Both the position numbers and the translations under genes were made by a program. Shown in pieces: positions 42,194 to 51,841 of a DNA stretch of 64,000 bases. The notes below the pieces were generated by a model. That model did no database searches. It worked only from the letters and a program-made list of their open reading frames with translations, and was not told the origin of the DNA. Within the stretch, counting starts at the first letter, position 1, and every line of letters starts with the position of its first letter. Origin of the DNA: Trueperella pyogenes (GTDB taxonomy: Bacteria; Actinomycetota; Actinomycetes; Actinomycetales; Actinomycetaceae); the NCBI RefSeq assembly GCF_001070855.1, contig NZ_JVLH01000006.1, forward strand, positions 62,001-126,000. Reading direction: 5' to 3'.

Positions 42194-42326
42194 CCTTGCC
42201 TCCATTTACCCTGAAAATTCGCAATCTTCAGGCTCGTTCTATGCCCTATATAGGTTAGTGCATTGGCGCGAATTTGCCTGTTTATTCCCACTAGGCAAAA
42301 CCGGTCCGGGGCTTGACAATAGAGCT

Positions 42327-42767
42327 ATGAGTACCGTTTTCGAAAAAATCATCTCCGGAGAATTCTCCGGACGCTTTGTGTGGGCCGACGACATCTGCGT
42401 CGCATTCGCGACAATCGAGCCGACAAGTCCCGGTCACATCTTGGTTGTTCCGCGCGAGCCTGTCCCTTCATGGACAGCCTTGGATACGTCAACGTGCCAA
42501 CATCTCATGAAGGTCGCGCAGCTTATTGGACGCGCCCAAGAAGTCGCTTTTGGAGTACAGCGCTCCGGGCTAGTCATCGCCGGATTTGAGGTGCCACACA
42601 CCCACCTACACGTCATTCCCCTGCGTCAAGAAAGTGACGTCCTGCTCAGTAATGCTGCTCCGGCCAGTGATATCGAGCTTGACGAGGCCATGGATAAGCT
42701 TCGCCGGGAGCTGATCAGTGCGGGTTATAGCGCGCAGGTACCAGCGTCGATGAACACGCTGAACTAG
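42327..42767 (+). CDS. HIT-family hydrolase
   Basis: Histidine-triad nucleotide hydrolase or transferase, 146 residues. The triad is in VPHTHLHVIPL (HxHxH pattern, about 89-99), with the preceding FATIEPTSPGHILVVPREPV strand-helix region typical. Substrate is unknown; HIT proteins act on AMP-linked nucleotides. The frame from 42165 is longer, but the start at 42327 fits the family, and GACAAT ends six bases before it, suggesting a leaderless mRNA. Divergent from leuS. Confidence 0.9.
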   Translation: MSTVFEKIISGEFSGRFVWADDICVAFATIEPTSPGHILVVPREPVPSWTALDTSTCQHLMKVAQLIGRAQEVAFGVQRSGLVIAGFEVPHTHLHVIPLRQESDVLLSNAAPASDIELDEAMDKLRRELISAGYSAQVPASMNTLN

Positions 42768-42804
42768 CTCTCACGCAATTTGGCACGCGCTACTTAGGCA
42801 GCCT

Positions 42805-43527
42805 TCACACTACAGAAATAAGGGCGGCTTCTTGGGCACTCAGCTCAAGGCGTCGCTCTTTTTTCTGGGCTCCACCGCGAGTTTTAGGCGGATAAACGCT
42901 GAGCACAAGCTCGCCATTCTCGCCGCGCTGACGAACTTCAACCTGATCGTCAAGACCGAGCCCTTTATTTTCAATCGAACGCAAGCACACTGCGTCACTG
43001 TCGCTAAAACGCGCGATACACACTCTGTTTCCCGGGACGACCTCGACAAGAGGAACCATTGCCAAGAGCTCAACACTGCCGTCGGCAGAAGGAATCGGGT
43101 CTCCATGTGGGTCACGCACCGGGTGACCCAAGCGTTCATCAATTCGATTGAGCAGGCGGTCTGAGATCGCATGTTCGAGGATTTCCGCTTCTTCGTGAAC
43201 TTCGTCCCACTCAAAACCAAGCGCATCATGCAGATAGGTTTCGAGCAAGCGATGGCGCCTGACCACTTCCAGTGCGCGTCGACGCCCTTGCTCGGTCAAG
43301 GTTACTTTTCCATAGGGCTCATGAAAAGCAAGCCCTTCAGCAACCAAACGCTTGACCTTCTCCGAGGCCGTGGAGACAGCAACGCCAACACGCGAAGCAA
43401 GGAGACGGACCGCGATACCAGCTTGCCCGTTCTCCTCAGCGCTCCAAATCGCCTTGAGATAGTCCTGAGTAACGGCATTCTCACGTACTGAACGACTATC
43501 ACTCATAAAAATGTCAGCTGCTTGCAC
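42805..43527 (-). CDS. DtxR-family metal-dependent transcriptional regulator
   Basis: Metal-activated repressor of the DtxR/IdeR/MntR class, 240 residues: N-terminal winged helix (about 17-75, YLKAIW then GVAVSTASEKVKRLVAEGL), metal-binding and dimerisation domain (about 76-150, with HRLLETYL and EEAEILEHAIS), and a C-terminal SH3-like domain (about 165-225). The frame begins at the GTG at 43527, where TAGGCT ends exactly six bases upstream, consistent with a leaderless start; an ATG at 43506 is the alternative. Iron or manganese is likely. Confidence 0.9.
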   Translation of the reverse strand: MQAADIFMSDSRSVRENAVTQDYLKAIWSAEENGQAGIAVRLLASRVGVAVSTASEKVKRLVAEGLAFHEPYGKVTLTEQGRRRALEVVRRHRLLETYLHDALGFEWDEVHEEAEILEHAISDRLLNRIDERLGHPVRDPHGDPIPSADGSVELLAMVPLVEVVPGNRVCIARFSDSDAVCLRSIENKGLGLDDQVEVRQRGENGELVLSVYPPKTRGGAQKKERRLELSAQEAALISVV

Positions 43528-43621
43528 TCCCCTAGCCTACCGCCTTGCGACTTGAGACAGGGAGAGTTGATTTGCGAAGCGCTCAAAACGTATGTATTGT
43601 TTTCTCCTGTCCCAAGGACAC

Positions 43622-43694
<73 letters not shown>

Positions 43695-43737
43695 CGCAGT
43701 ATGTCGATAGATGTGCTACTGTAAACACATAACCCAA

Positions 43738-43810
<73 letters not shown>

Positions 43811-43847
43811 CCCATTGCCGAGGCGGCGCCAATGGCCGGATACGACT

Positions 43848-44438
43848 ATGAGTATTCGTGCCCTACTATCCTCGGAGCTTCTTATGCGTCGTCTTACTTC
43901 TTCTGAGAAAGATTTGCTCGCATCGATTGAACAACAGCTCAGCGCCCGTCGCCGCACGGTGATTACCCCAGATATCGTCGAACAAGCGACTCACTTGATC
44001 CGTTCTATGACAGATCCGCGTCCGGGTCTTCACGAGCTTGTTGGCCCAGTATGTACCACGTCGGACATCGTTGCTTGGCTGGGTATCTCGCGTCAAGGCA
44101 TCAACAAGGCCGTGCGGACAAACCGTATTCTTGCAGTTCAATCGCCCACGACTATGTGGTACTACCCCACATGGCAACTCATGGCTAACCACTCGGTTAT
44201 TGATGACATGTCCGAAGTGCTCGGGCGTCTACGTGGACGCGTGCATCAATTGACTGCGGCAACATGGTTCCAGCGTCCGCTCGAGGTCTTAGAGCAAACA
44301 ACTCCCGCACAGTGGATGCTTGATGGGCACGATCTACACACCGTGGTTGGCGCAGCAGAGGCCTTTGCTACAGCAGAAGAACGTCGTCCTTCACCGGTGC
44401 CGCTTTTCGATCCGGAGATTCAGGCAACCTCTCTATAG
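43848..44438 (+). CDS. HTH protein with ParS/MbcA-like C-terminal region
   Basis: A 196-residue protein. A helix-turn-helix lies at about 86-105 (CTTSDIVAWLGISRQGINKAVRTNRI), followed by a WYYPTWQL segment, and at about 140-175 an ATWFQRPLEVLEQTTPAQWMLDGHDLHTVV stretch (in part) that resembles the Xre/MbcA/ParS antitoxin-type domain of actinobacterial proteins. No RES-type toxin gene is adjacent, so it is an orphan or non-toxin member. I start it at 43848, since the longer frame would overlap tRNA-Lys. It sits immediately downstream of the tRNA pair. Confidence 0.7.
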   Translation: MSIRALLSSELLMRRLTSSEKDLLASIEQQLSARRRTVITPDIVEQATHLIRSMTDPRPGLHELVGPVCTTSDIVAWLGISRQGINKAVRTNRILAVQSPTTMWYYPTWQLMANHSVIDDMSEVLGRLRGRVHQLTAATWFQRPLEVLEQTTPAQWMLDGHDLHTVVGAAEAFATAEERRPSPVPLFDPEIQATSL

Positions 44439-44537
44439 GGGGAACCTTCAGCTTCACAACACGTATTTTCTACGTGATTGGCAAGCTAGTCCGGGGATTA
44501 TCAAAGTTTCCTCGAGATTATCCCGACACCACAGAGT

Positions 44538-44578
44538 AATCGGGCCAAATCGCAATGGAGCGGTTTGGCCCGATTTTC
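44538..44578. terminator. Bidirectional terminator between HTH gene and bcp
   Basis: AATCGGGCCAAA (44538-44549) pairs with TTTGGCCCGATT (44564-44575), extended by four more base pairs, then TTTCTG. Serves the convergent genes. Confidence 0.82.
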
Positions 44579-44590
44579 TGTTAAGCAGCG

Positions 44591-45067
44591 TTATTGATCC
44601 AATCCCAGCAGCTTCCGCAAACGTGCGACATGCCCCGTTGCCTTCACGTTATACAGTGCGTGGGTGACGGTTCCAGAGGGGTCAAGGACAACTGTGGAGC
44701 GGATAATTCCTTGAAAAACCCTTCCATAGTTCTTCTTTTCACCAAAGGCACCCCACTTGGTGAGAACTTCCTTTTCGGGATCAGATGCCAAGGGGAAATT
44801 AAGTTCTTGGCGCGAAGCAAAATTCTCAAGTGCTTTCATAGAATCAGCACTGATACCGATTACCAAATACCCCGCGCCTTTGAGTGAATTGAGGCTATCG
44901 CGAAAATCGCATGCCTCTTTCGTGCACCCGGGAGTCGATGCCTTGGGGTAGAAATAAACAACCACACCTGACTTCGCTTCTCCCAGCAGATCGTGCAAGG
45001 AAAGCGTGCCGTGAGTTGTTTCAAGAGTGAAATCGGGAGCTTTCTCCCCCACCTGAAGTTGAGTCAT
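44591..45067 (-). CDS. bcp: Thiol peroxidase, Bcp type
   Basis: Peroxiredoxin Q/Bcp, 158 residues, reducing hydroperoxides with thioredoxin. The peroxidatic and resolving cysteines are in the CxxxxC motif PKASTPGCTKEACDFRD (about 40-56), after a conserved GVVVYFYPKA strand. The Arg of the active site is in IIRSTVVLDPSG (about 120). A plain single gene between the terminator and tRNA-Leu. Confidence 0.93.
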   Translation of the reverse strand: MTQLQVGEKAPDFTLETTHGTLSLHDLLGEAKSGVVVYFYPKASTPGCTKEACDFRDSLNSLKGAGYLVIGISADSMKALENFASRQELNFPLASDPEKEVLTKWGAFGEKKNYGRVFQGIIRSTVVLDPSGTVTHALYNVKATGHVARLRKLLGLDQ

Positions 45068-45158
45068 AATCTGAGCTTAGCTGGGGTTCCATTGGCGCGC
45101 CCATCCAAGATAGATCCTCAGCACTTACCCCTTCCAATAAGGTAAACTCTGTGCTGTT

Positions 45159-45239
<81 letters not shown>

Positions 45240-45276
45240 CTGATAAATTCCTTTGCCCCTACGAGACCGCACTTAC

Positions 45277-46443
45277 TTATCCGCGGTAGGCGCGCTCAAT
45301 TGTTGCCTCGGCAATCACTCGAGTCCCCCGGTACAGGACCAAAGATTGCCCAGCAGCGACACCGCGGATTGGCTGAGCCAAAGCTACAGATAGCCGTGAG
45401 CTTCCGTCTTCGTTATTCTCTCGAACAAGCTCGGTCACCACGCTGGGCACCCCATGTGCACGAATCTGAGCCGTCACGACTGCCTCATCGACTTCATTCA
45501 GGCAGCGCTGGCCAAGACTTGGGCCAAACTCGTGTGTGGCAACCTCATTGATCTCTCCCAAATCATCGGGCGCGAGCCACACGAGCTCAGAACAATCAAT
45601 ATGGTCAACAGAGAGCAATTCAGAAGCACCAACGACAACCTGGTTGAGCTGAGGCTTCGTCTCAACAACATAGCGAGGTCGCCCGTCGGCAGCTGGGTTA
45701 CCCAAGTTCAATCCGCGTCGCTGGCCAACGGTAAAGTTCCAGTAGCCATCGTGACGACCCACAACGCGACCCTCAGTATCAACAATGTCGCCCGGGTTGC
45801 TCCCGAGGTGTGAACGTAAAAAGCCCTGCGTATCTCCATCAGGAATGAAGCAGATATCGTAAGAATCCGGCTTATTTGATACTCCAAGCCCCATTCTTTC
45901 CGCTTCGCAGCGCACCCATGATTTCGATGGAGCATCTCCCAGAGGGAAAATCACACGTGGAAGTTCTTCGGGTCCCATAATTGCAAGCACATAGGACTGA
46001 TCCTTTGCCTCGTCACGTCCGCGATGGAGCTGAGGACCCGAATCTGTCTGAACAATACGCGCGTAGTGACCGGTACAAACCGCGTCAAATCCCAGTGCCC
46101 GCGCACGCTGGGCAAGCTCTCTAAACTTGACGAATTCGTTGCAACGAACACAGGGATTTGGGGTGTGTCCGGCCTTGTACTGATCAACGAAGTCGGTGAT
46201 GACCGTCTGCTCAAATTCTTCTGCAAGATCCCATACATAAAATGGAATACCCATGATTTCGGCAGCACGAGCAGCATCAGCGGCATCTTCAACCGAACAG
46301 CAGCCGCGCGAACCCAAACGACATTCTTGTGGTTGAGACGAGAGGGCCATATGCACTCCAACGACCTCGTGTCCGGCCTCTACAGCCTTCGCTGCCGCGA
46401 CTGCAGAGTCCACTCCACCCGATAGAGCCGCAAGAACCCTCAT
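45277..46443 (-). CDS. mnmA: tRNA-specific 2-thiouridylase MnmA
   Basis: ATP-dependent enzyme that thiolates U34 of tRNA-Lys, -Glu and -Gln. The 388-residue protein has the P-loop-like [11 protein letters not shown] (about 8-18), the Cys of [14 protein letters not shown] (about 103-116), and the second catalytic Cys in [10 protein letters not shown] (about 205-214). The ATG overlaps the stop of the cysteine desulfurase gene (ATGA at 46440), which supplies its sulfur. It is the last gene of etfB-etfA-desulfurase-mnmA, a cluster kept in many actinobacteria. Confidence 0.95.
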   Translation of the reverse strand: MRVLAALSGGVDSAVAAAKAVEAGHEVVGVHMALSSQPQECRLGSRGCCSVEDAADAARAAEIMGIPFYVWDLAEEFEQTVITDFVDQYKAGHTPNPCVRCNEFVKFRELAQRARALGFDAVCTGHYARIVQTDSGPQLHRGRDEAKDQSYVLAIMGPEELPRVIFPLGDAPSKSWVRCEAERMGLGVSNKPDSYDICFIPDGDTQGFLRSHLGSNPGDIVDTEGRVVGRHDGYWNFTVGQRRGLNLGNPAADGRPRYVVETKPQLNQVVVGASELLSVDHIDCSELVWLAPDDLGEINEVATHEFGPSLGQRCLNEVDEAVVTAQIRAHGVPSVVTELVRENNEDGSSRLSVALAQPIRGVAAGQSLVLYRGTRVIAEATIERAYRG

Positions 46444-47624
46444 GCATCCATCCTGTCTCGTTCATCCAATGCCTGTCCCGCTCGGATTGCGGCGGGAAGT
46501 GCGCGAAGAAAAGCATCAATATCTTCTACGGTAGTTTCCATTCCCGTGGAAACCCGCAGCACACCAAGTGCTTGATTTTCACTGTAGCCAAGGGCCATCA
46601 CCACACGCGAGGGCCGAGTCACTCCAGCATGACATGCCGAACCGGCCGACACGTCTACGCCTGCCATATCCATAGCCAAGAGAACTGCCTCGGGATGGTG
46701 AGTCGGGATCAATAAGTGAATAATCGCTGCCGAGGCCGTCGCTGGGTCAACACTTAAACGCACCCCCTGAGGGAGGCCGGAAATAAGACGCTCACGGAGT
46801 TTCTGCGCACGTTGGACACGCTCGAGGCGATGCTCCACTGCAAATTCAAGGGCAGCTGCAAGCGCGCAGGCCCCAGCAACATCGGGGGTTCCAGAACGGA
46901 TTCCACGTTCGTGTCCCCCACCTGGCCGGTCAGTGACCACCTTGATGCCTCGACGGACGATCAGTGCACCCGTACCAACAGGAGCACCGACTTTATGACC
47001 ACCGATCGACAATAGGTCTAAGCCTGACTGAGCAAAATTAACCTCGCAGTAGCCGATTGCTTGAGCTGCATCCGAATGTAGAAGAGGCGATTGATCCGCC
47101 CGCGCGTCGTGAACAAAGCTGGCAAATTCACCGACCGGCTCAATGGTTCCAAGCTCAGAACACACCCACGTCATTGACATTAATGCCGCACGTTCAAATT
47201 CTGCTGGCCCTAAATCCGTATACTCCACACGCCCCGAAGAATTCACCGCGAAGATCCGCGGCGTAAATCCCTCTCGACGCAGGACAACACCTTGCTCGTG
47301 CACCGCATCATGCTCAACTGGAGACATCCAAACATCAACACGTGCTGCGTCGGCCCCGCGCATCCCTCGAGAGGCAGCGACAAGCGCCAGCGCATCTGAT
47401 TCTGTCGCACCCGAGGTGAAAACAACCTCCGCGCGTGAAGCACCCACGGCAGCACCTACGCGTTCACGCGCATCCTCCAGCAAACGCTTAGCGGAACGTC
47501 CGCCAGCATGAAGAGCTGCGGGGTTTCCAGGACGCCGACTGAGAGCGTCTTGGGCGTCAAGCCAGGCCTGACGAACTCCGGGTGCCAAGGGGGTGGAACC
47601 GGCGTGATCAAGATAGTGCGACAC
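46440..47624 (-). CDS. Cysteine desulfurase (NifS/IscS family)
   Basis: PLP enzyme that releases sulfur from cysteine as an enzyme persulfide. The 394-residue protein has the His and Ser/Thr of the PLP site, the Lys in [14 protein letters not shown] (about 205-218), and the active Cys in [10 protein letters not shown] (about 327-336). The downstream gene is mnmA (4-base overlap), so tRNA thiolation is the probable main use. It lies 9 bases after etfA on the same strand. Confidence 0.93.
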   Translation of the reverse strand: MSHYLDHAGSTPLAPGVRQAWLDAQDALSRRPGNPAALHAGGRSAKRLLEDARERVGAAVGASRAEVVFTSGATESDALALVAASRGMRGADAARVDVWMSPVEHDAVHEQGVVLRREGFTPRIFAVNSSGRVEYTDLGPAEFERAALMSMTWVCSELGTIEPVGEFASFVHDARADQSPLLHSDAAQAIGYCEVNFAQSGLDLLSIGGHKVGAPVGTGALIVRRGIKVVTDRPGGGHERGIRSGTPDVAGACALAAALEFAVEHRLERVQRAQKLRERLISGLPQGVRLSVDPATASAAIIHLLIPTHHPEAVLLAMDMAGVDVSAGSACHAGVTRPSRVVMALGYSENQALGVLRVSTGMETTVEDIDAFLRALPAAIRAGQALDERDRMDA

Positions 47625-47633
47625 GGGTGTCTT

Positions 47634-48632
47634 TCAGTTGTCCTGGAGCTCATTCGCACGCCACGCGCGAATATGCTCCAGCGCTTGGGGAACAATTTCG
47701 TACAGATCTCCGACAACTCCGAAATCAGCAATTTCGAAGATCGGAGCATCTGGGTCATCACAGACTGCAACGATCGTTCCCGAGGACATCATTCCAATCG
47801 TGTGATGGATTGCACCTGAAACGCCAAGAGAGATATAGAGCTTCGGAGCAATCGTGACGCCGGTTTGGCCGATTTGCGCGCTGCGCTTCGCCCAGCCTTC
47901 ATCAACAGCATCACGCGTTGCTCCGATGCCAGCGCCCAAAGCATCGGCAAGATCTTCGACCAAACTCCAGTCCTGCCCTGCGCCGCGACCGCCAACTACA
48001 ACGACCTGAGCTTCAGTCACCTTCGGGCGACCGTCTCCACTTTGATACGCACGCTCATGAACCCTGGTCGTCTTATCGCTCAGGGACAGCACAATCGGCT
48101 CACCCACCCGGCACTGGCCATCATTCTCTTGAGGAATGAGGCCGCGCGAACGCAGACACACGCACGCGGGTGCAGCTGCGGCAAGGACTTCTCCCCGCCA
48201 CGAGCCACCAAGAGCATCTGTCGTCGCGCGCAAACGATCCTCTTCAACGTGAATCTCGACGGCCTCGGCAATGGCGCACCCACCCAAAATTACGGCAAGG
48301 GAAGCGGCACACTCACGGTCAAGGAAACGCGTGGCAAAGAAAATCGGTGCTCCGGGGAGATTCAGGCTTCGGTACGCAGATTCTAGTGAAGGGAGTAAAG
48401 CCGATGTCGTGATCGCGGCCTCGGGGCAGACAATCGGGATCACAGAGGAGACGCCAATACGCCCCAATTCCCCTCGAAGGGAATCGAGGATCTCAGGGCA
48501 CAAGACAATCGCATGCAACTCTTCGCAGCACGCGCGAGCCTGGGCAATGATGTCCTTGTGACGGGCATCAATTGTTCCCTCAGTAGAAACCAGGTCAAGA
48601 ACGACGACCGCAGAGTTCAACAAAGCCTTCAC
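47634..48632 (-). CDS. etfA: Electron transfer flavoprotein, alpha subunit
   Basis: FAD-binding subunit of ETF (FixB type), 332 residues. The C-terminal FAD domain has VVVVGGRGAGQDWSLVEDLADALGAGIGATRDAVD (in part, about 210-244) and the signature GQTGVTIAPKLYISLGVSGAIHH (in part, about 256). The GTG start at 48632 overlaps the etfB stop (GTGA). The partner dehydrogenase is not in the window; ETF moves electrons from acyl-CoA or other dehydrogenases to the quinone pool. Confidence 0.93.
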   Translation of the reverse strand: MKALLNSAVVVLDLVSTEGTIDARHKDIIAQARACCEELHAIVLCPEILDSLRGELGRIGVSSVIPIVCPEAAITTSALLPSLESAYRSLNLPGAPIFFATRFLDRECAASLAVILGGCAIAEAVEIHVEEDRLRATTDALGGSWRGEVLAAAAPACVCLRSRGLIPQENDGQCRVGEPIVLSLSDKTTRVHERAYQSGDGRPKVTEAQVVVVGGRGAGQDWSLVEDLADALGAGIGATRDAVDEGWAKRSAQIGQTGVTIAPKLYISLGVSGAIHHTIGMMSSGTIVAVCDDPDAPIFEIADFGVVGDLYEIVPQALEHIRAWRANELQDN

Positions 48633-49438
48633 TTCAACTTCTCCTCAATGAATTCCGCAAGACGCTTACCACCATCACCGGTATCGGGGAATACCTCACC
48701 TGATCCGCCACGGAGATGTTCCTCGATAAATTCCATACGAAGAGGCATCGCATCGAATCCAGAAGCTAGGACGGACGAGAGCACTCCGCTGGGATCGCAC
48801 TCGGCGATGTCATCAAGTTCGGCACGAACTAAGGGCTTCATCCGAGCAGCCTTAAGGTCCTTAAAACCGGGGAAACGTGGTTCGTTCAGTTGATCTGAAA
48901 CAGAAACAACAGCGGGGAAAGGCGCTTCAAGGGATTCGTCAACACCATCAACACTTCGCGATGCGCGAAGCCGTGAGTGCTCGATGTCAACATTCAACTC
49001 TCGCGCCTGCGAAACCAAGGGAAGGCCAAGAGCCGCCGCAAGCGCCGCAGGAAGCATTGAAGTCATCGAATCCGCCGCTGCCATCCCAGCAATGATCAGA
49101 TCGAAAGGTTCCTCATCCGCCAAGACCGTCAGCAAAGCCGCGAGCGCACGCGCTGAAACGGTGACATCCGCACCTTCAAGCTTGGGATCAGAGAGCAGAT
49201 AAGCGCTATCGGCACCAAGTGCCAGCGCACGAATCAGTGCATCACTGGCATCTTCTGGCCCCATGCTCACCGCAACGACTTCACCTCCGTGAGTGCGAAC
49301 AAGATCAGCCGCAGCTTCCACTGCGTGTTCATCGCCTTCGTTTAGGACATCGTCTTCGCCACGCACTAAACGTAAGTCTTCAAAACGCCGGTCCGAGCTT
49401 GTATCAGGAACCTGTTTGACCAGAACTGCAATCCTCAT
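48629..49438 (-). CDS. etfB: Electron transfer flavoprotein, beta subunit
   Basis: AMP-binding subunit of ETF (FixA type), 269 residues. Landmarks are VLVKQVPDTSSDRRF (residues 5-19), NEGDEHAVEAA (about 33), AGMAAADSMTSMLPAALAAALG (in part, about 115) and the ETF-beta signature region PAVVSVSDQLNEPRFPGFKD (about 175-194). First gene of etfB-etfA-desulfurase-mnmA. Divergent from glgX with a 105-base gap. Confidence 0.94.
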   Translation of the reverse strand: MRIAVLVKQVPDTSSDRRFEDLRLVRGEDDVLNEGDEHAVEAAADLVRTHGGEVVAVSMGPEDASDALIRALALGADSAYLLSDPKLEGADVTVSARALAALLTVLADEEPFDLIIAGMAAADSMTSMLPAALAAALGLPLVSQARELNVDIEHSRLRASRSVDGVDESLEAPFPAVVSVSDQLNEPRFPGFKDLKAARMKPLVRAELDDIAECDPSGVLSSVLASGFDAMPLRMEFIEEHLRGGSGEVFPDTGDGGKRLAEFIEEKLK

Positions 49439-49543
49439 GTATCCAGAGTGCCATATCGGTGCTGATATGCGCAGCTCTATGTGTGCGACCGGACGGATAC
49501 GACTATGATGTTCTCAGTTCTGACATGAGAAAAAGGGGCGGCA

Positions 49544-51826
49544 ATGTCACAACAGGCGAATTACGTCTACCACGCCGTTACACAACCTCATCCTCACTAT
49601 CGTCAATTGGGCGTTACCGTTTCTGGATCAGGTCTCAACGTTGCAGTGGTGTCGACACGTGCTACCCAGGTTGACTTCTGCGTCATTGACCCGGATACCG
49701 GGTTTGAACAGCGTTATCGTCTTCTTGGTCCCGATCACGGCATCTGGCATGGGCGTATCGAAGGTTTCGGCCTCGGAACCCACTACGGTTTTCGTGCCCA
49801 AGGCCCTTGGGATCCCGATGCCGGTCTGTTCTTTAACGAAAACAAGCTTCTGGTCGATCCCTATGGCCGTGGCCTCGCAGGTGCTGTCGACATTCATCCC
49901 GAGGTCTACGCGCACCAAGTCGATGAAGATCTCTACCCGGTCTCTTACCCCCTCGAGCCCTCGACAACTGATTCCGCGCCCTTTAACGCTCATAGCGTGG
50001 TTATTGACACCTCATTCCGCATTACCCCACAGCCAAAGGTTCCTTTGGATGAGACCGTCATCTATGAGTTACACGTCAAAGGCTTCACGCAGAACATGTC
50101 GGAGGTCCCTCCCAATCTGCGAGGGACCTATGCGGGTCTTGCGCATCCCGCTTCCGTTCGTTATCTCAAAGAGTTGGGAGTGACCTCTGTCGAGCTTCTC
50201 CCGATCCACGCAAAGTCTGATGAACCTTTCTTAGTCGAGCGCGGCTTGACGAATTATTGGGGATACTCCACCCTGTCCTTCTTTAGCCCTGAGCCTTCCT
50301 ATGCCAGCGCCGCTGCTCGTGCACGAGGCCCACAGGCCGTGATTGACGAATTCCGCGGGATGGTCTCAATCCTCCACGAGGCCGGGATTGAAGTGATCCT
50401 TGACGTGGTCTATAACCACTCCTGTGAGAGCGGGGACACTGGTCCGACGCTCTCACTGCGAGGGCTTGATTCCCCTCTGTACTACAGGCGAACCGACGCC
50501 TACCCCTCACAGATCATCGATACAACGGGGTGTGGCAACACACTTAATACCGATAATCCTCAGGTGATTTCCCTTATTTTGGATTCGCTGCGCTACTGGG
50601 TATCCAGCATGGGAATTGATGGATTCCGCTTTGATCTCGCTGCGACTATCGGGCGTTTTTCAACCGGTTTTACTCCCCTTCATCCCCTACTTATTGCGAT
50701 GGGGGCAGATCCCCTACTCCGCGAGACCAAGCTCATCGCAGAGCCCTGGGATGTTGGTTTAGGCGGGTGGCAGACGGGTAATTTCCCCGATCCTTTCTGC
50801 GAGTGGAATGACCGTTTCCGTGATGCCATTCGAAGCTTCTGGCTTTCTGATTTGCGAGAGCTTAGTGTGGGACGACAGGCTGGTGGAGCCAATGAGCTCG
50901 CAACTCGTCTTTCGGGTTCTCAAGATCTCTTTGGCCATGGCGTTGGATACCTTCGCGGGCCGGGAGCATCTGTCAATTTTGTGACGGCACATGACGGCTT
51001 TACTTTGGCCGACCTTACGGCATTTGACCATAAGCACAACTTGGCAAACCTGGAAGAAAACCGCGACGGTTCGGATAACAACCACTCGTGGAACCACGGC
51101 CTTGAGGGAGCTTTGGCCGCACCGATTCTGGGTGTCGACCCCGATGTCCGTGATATCACCGGCTTTGTTGAAGACATTGTCCCCGCGCGCCAGCGCTCAC
51201 AACGCAATCTTCTTGCCACGCTCCTTGTTTCCTCTGGAACGCCCATATTGGTTGCGGGTGATGAGTTTTCCCGCACGCAATTTGGTAATAACAACGCCTA
51301 CTGCCAAGATTCTCCCATCTCATGGATCGACTGGGATCTCTCCGAGCTCCAAAAGGAACAGCTCGAGATCGTCCGTTGGCTTCTTGCATTACGCCGCGCG
51401 CATCCCGCACTGCGGCCAATGAAGTTTTTCTCCGGATCCGAGCCCCATGGCGATACGCTTCCTGACCTCTCGTGGTATGACGCTAGTGGGGTTCCCATGC
51501 GTGACGACGTATGGGCATCACCCGATTCACGCGTTTTCCAAATGCTGCGTTCAGGTACTCCCTACCGTTCTCGCGATGCTCTTGTCCTCTTCAATGGAAC
51601 GACAGTGGACCGCAATATTCTTCTTCCCCGAGGCCGTGGAGTCCAGTGGGTGCATGTCTTCGATAGTGCATGGAGCCAGATCGACGACGGTGGTGTGACC
51701 TCGATGAACGATGCGGTCGTCTTGCCACACACTCTGGATTACAAGGCTTCGGATGCAACAGTTTCCATGGATCCTTTCAGCATGCATATCTACCTCTCAT
51801 CCGTGGACTCTTCGCCCGCGCAGTGA
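49544..51826 (+). CDS. glgX: Glycogen debranching enzyme GlgX
   Basis: GH13 isoamylase-type enzyme that cuts alpha-1,6 branches of glycogen. The 760-residue protein has an N-terminal CBM48 domain (about 15-150), then the barrel with VYNHSCESGDTGPTLSLRGL (about 287), the nucleophile region GFRFDLAATIGR (Asp, about 362), LIAEPWDVGLGGWQTGNFP (Glu acid, about 400) and VTAHDGFTLADL (about 482). AAAGGGG precedes the ATG. First gene of a four-gene glucan cluster. Confidence 0.94.
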   Translation: MSQQANYVYHAVTQPHPHYRQLGVTVSGSGLNVAVVSTRATQVDFCVIDPDTGFEQRYRLLGPDHGIWHGRIEGFGLGTHYGFRAQGPWDPDAGLFFNENKLLVDPYGRGLAGAVDIHPEVYAHQVDEDLYPVSYPLEPSTTDSAPFNAHSVVIDTSFRITPQPKVPLDETVIYELHVKGFTQNMSEVPPNLRGTYAGLAHPASVRYLKELGVTSVELLPIHAKSDEPFLVERGLTNYWGYSTLSFFSPEPSYASAAARARGPQAVIDEFRGMVSILHEAGIEVILDVVYNHSCESGDTGPTLSLRGLDSPLYYRRTDAYPSQIIDTTGCGNTLNTDNPQVISLILDSLRYWVSSMGIDGFRFDLAATIGRFSTGFTPLHPLLIAMGADPLLRETKLIAEPWDVGLGGWQTGNFPDPFCEWNDRFRDAIRSFWLSDLRELSVGRQAGGANELATRLSGSQDLFGHGVGYLRGPGASVNFVTAHDGFTLADLTAFDHKHNLANLEENRDGSDNNHSWNHGLEGALAAPILGVDPDVRDITGFVEDIVPARQRSQRNLLATLLVSSGTPILVAGDEFSRTQFGNNNAYCQDSPISWIDWDLSELQKEQLEIVRWLLALRRAHPALRPMKFFSGSEPHGDTLPDLSWYDASGVPMRDDVWASPDSRVFQMLRSGTPYRSRDALVLFNGTTVDRNILLPRGRGVQWVHVFDSAWSQIDDGGVTSMNDAVVLPHTLDYKASDATVSMDPFSMHIYLSSVDSSPAQ

Positions 51827-51841
51827 TCACGCTAAACTGAA

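Noticed and set aside
42313-42318. TTGACA before the HIT gene as a -35 box
   Set aside because: It is only nine bases from the ATG, leaving no room for a -10; the overlapping GACAAT as a leaderless -10 fits better.
42194-42326. T-box or leader peptide upstream of leuS
   Set aside because: No T-box core sequence or Leu-rich short ORF could be found in the gap; only a small CCTGAA/TTCAGG hairpin.
44480-44515. Sequence resembling the start of a Cas9 tracrRNA (AGCTAGTCCG ... TTATCAA)
   Set aside because: The match is short and broken, no cas genes or repeats are near, and the segment lies in a plain gap before a terminator.
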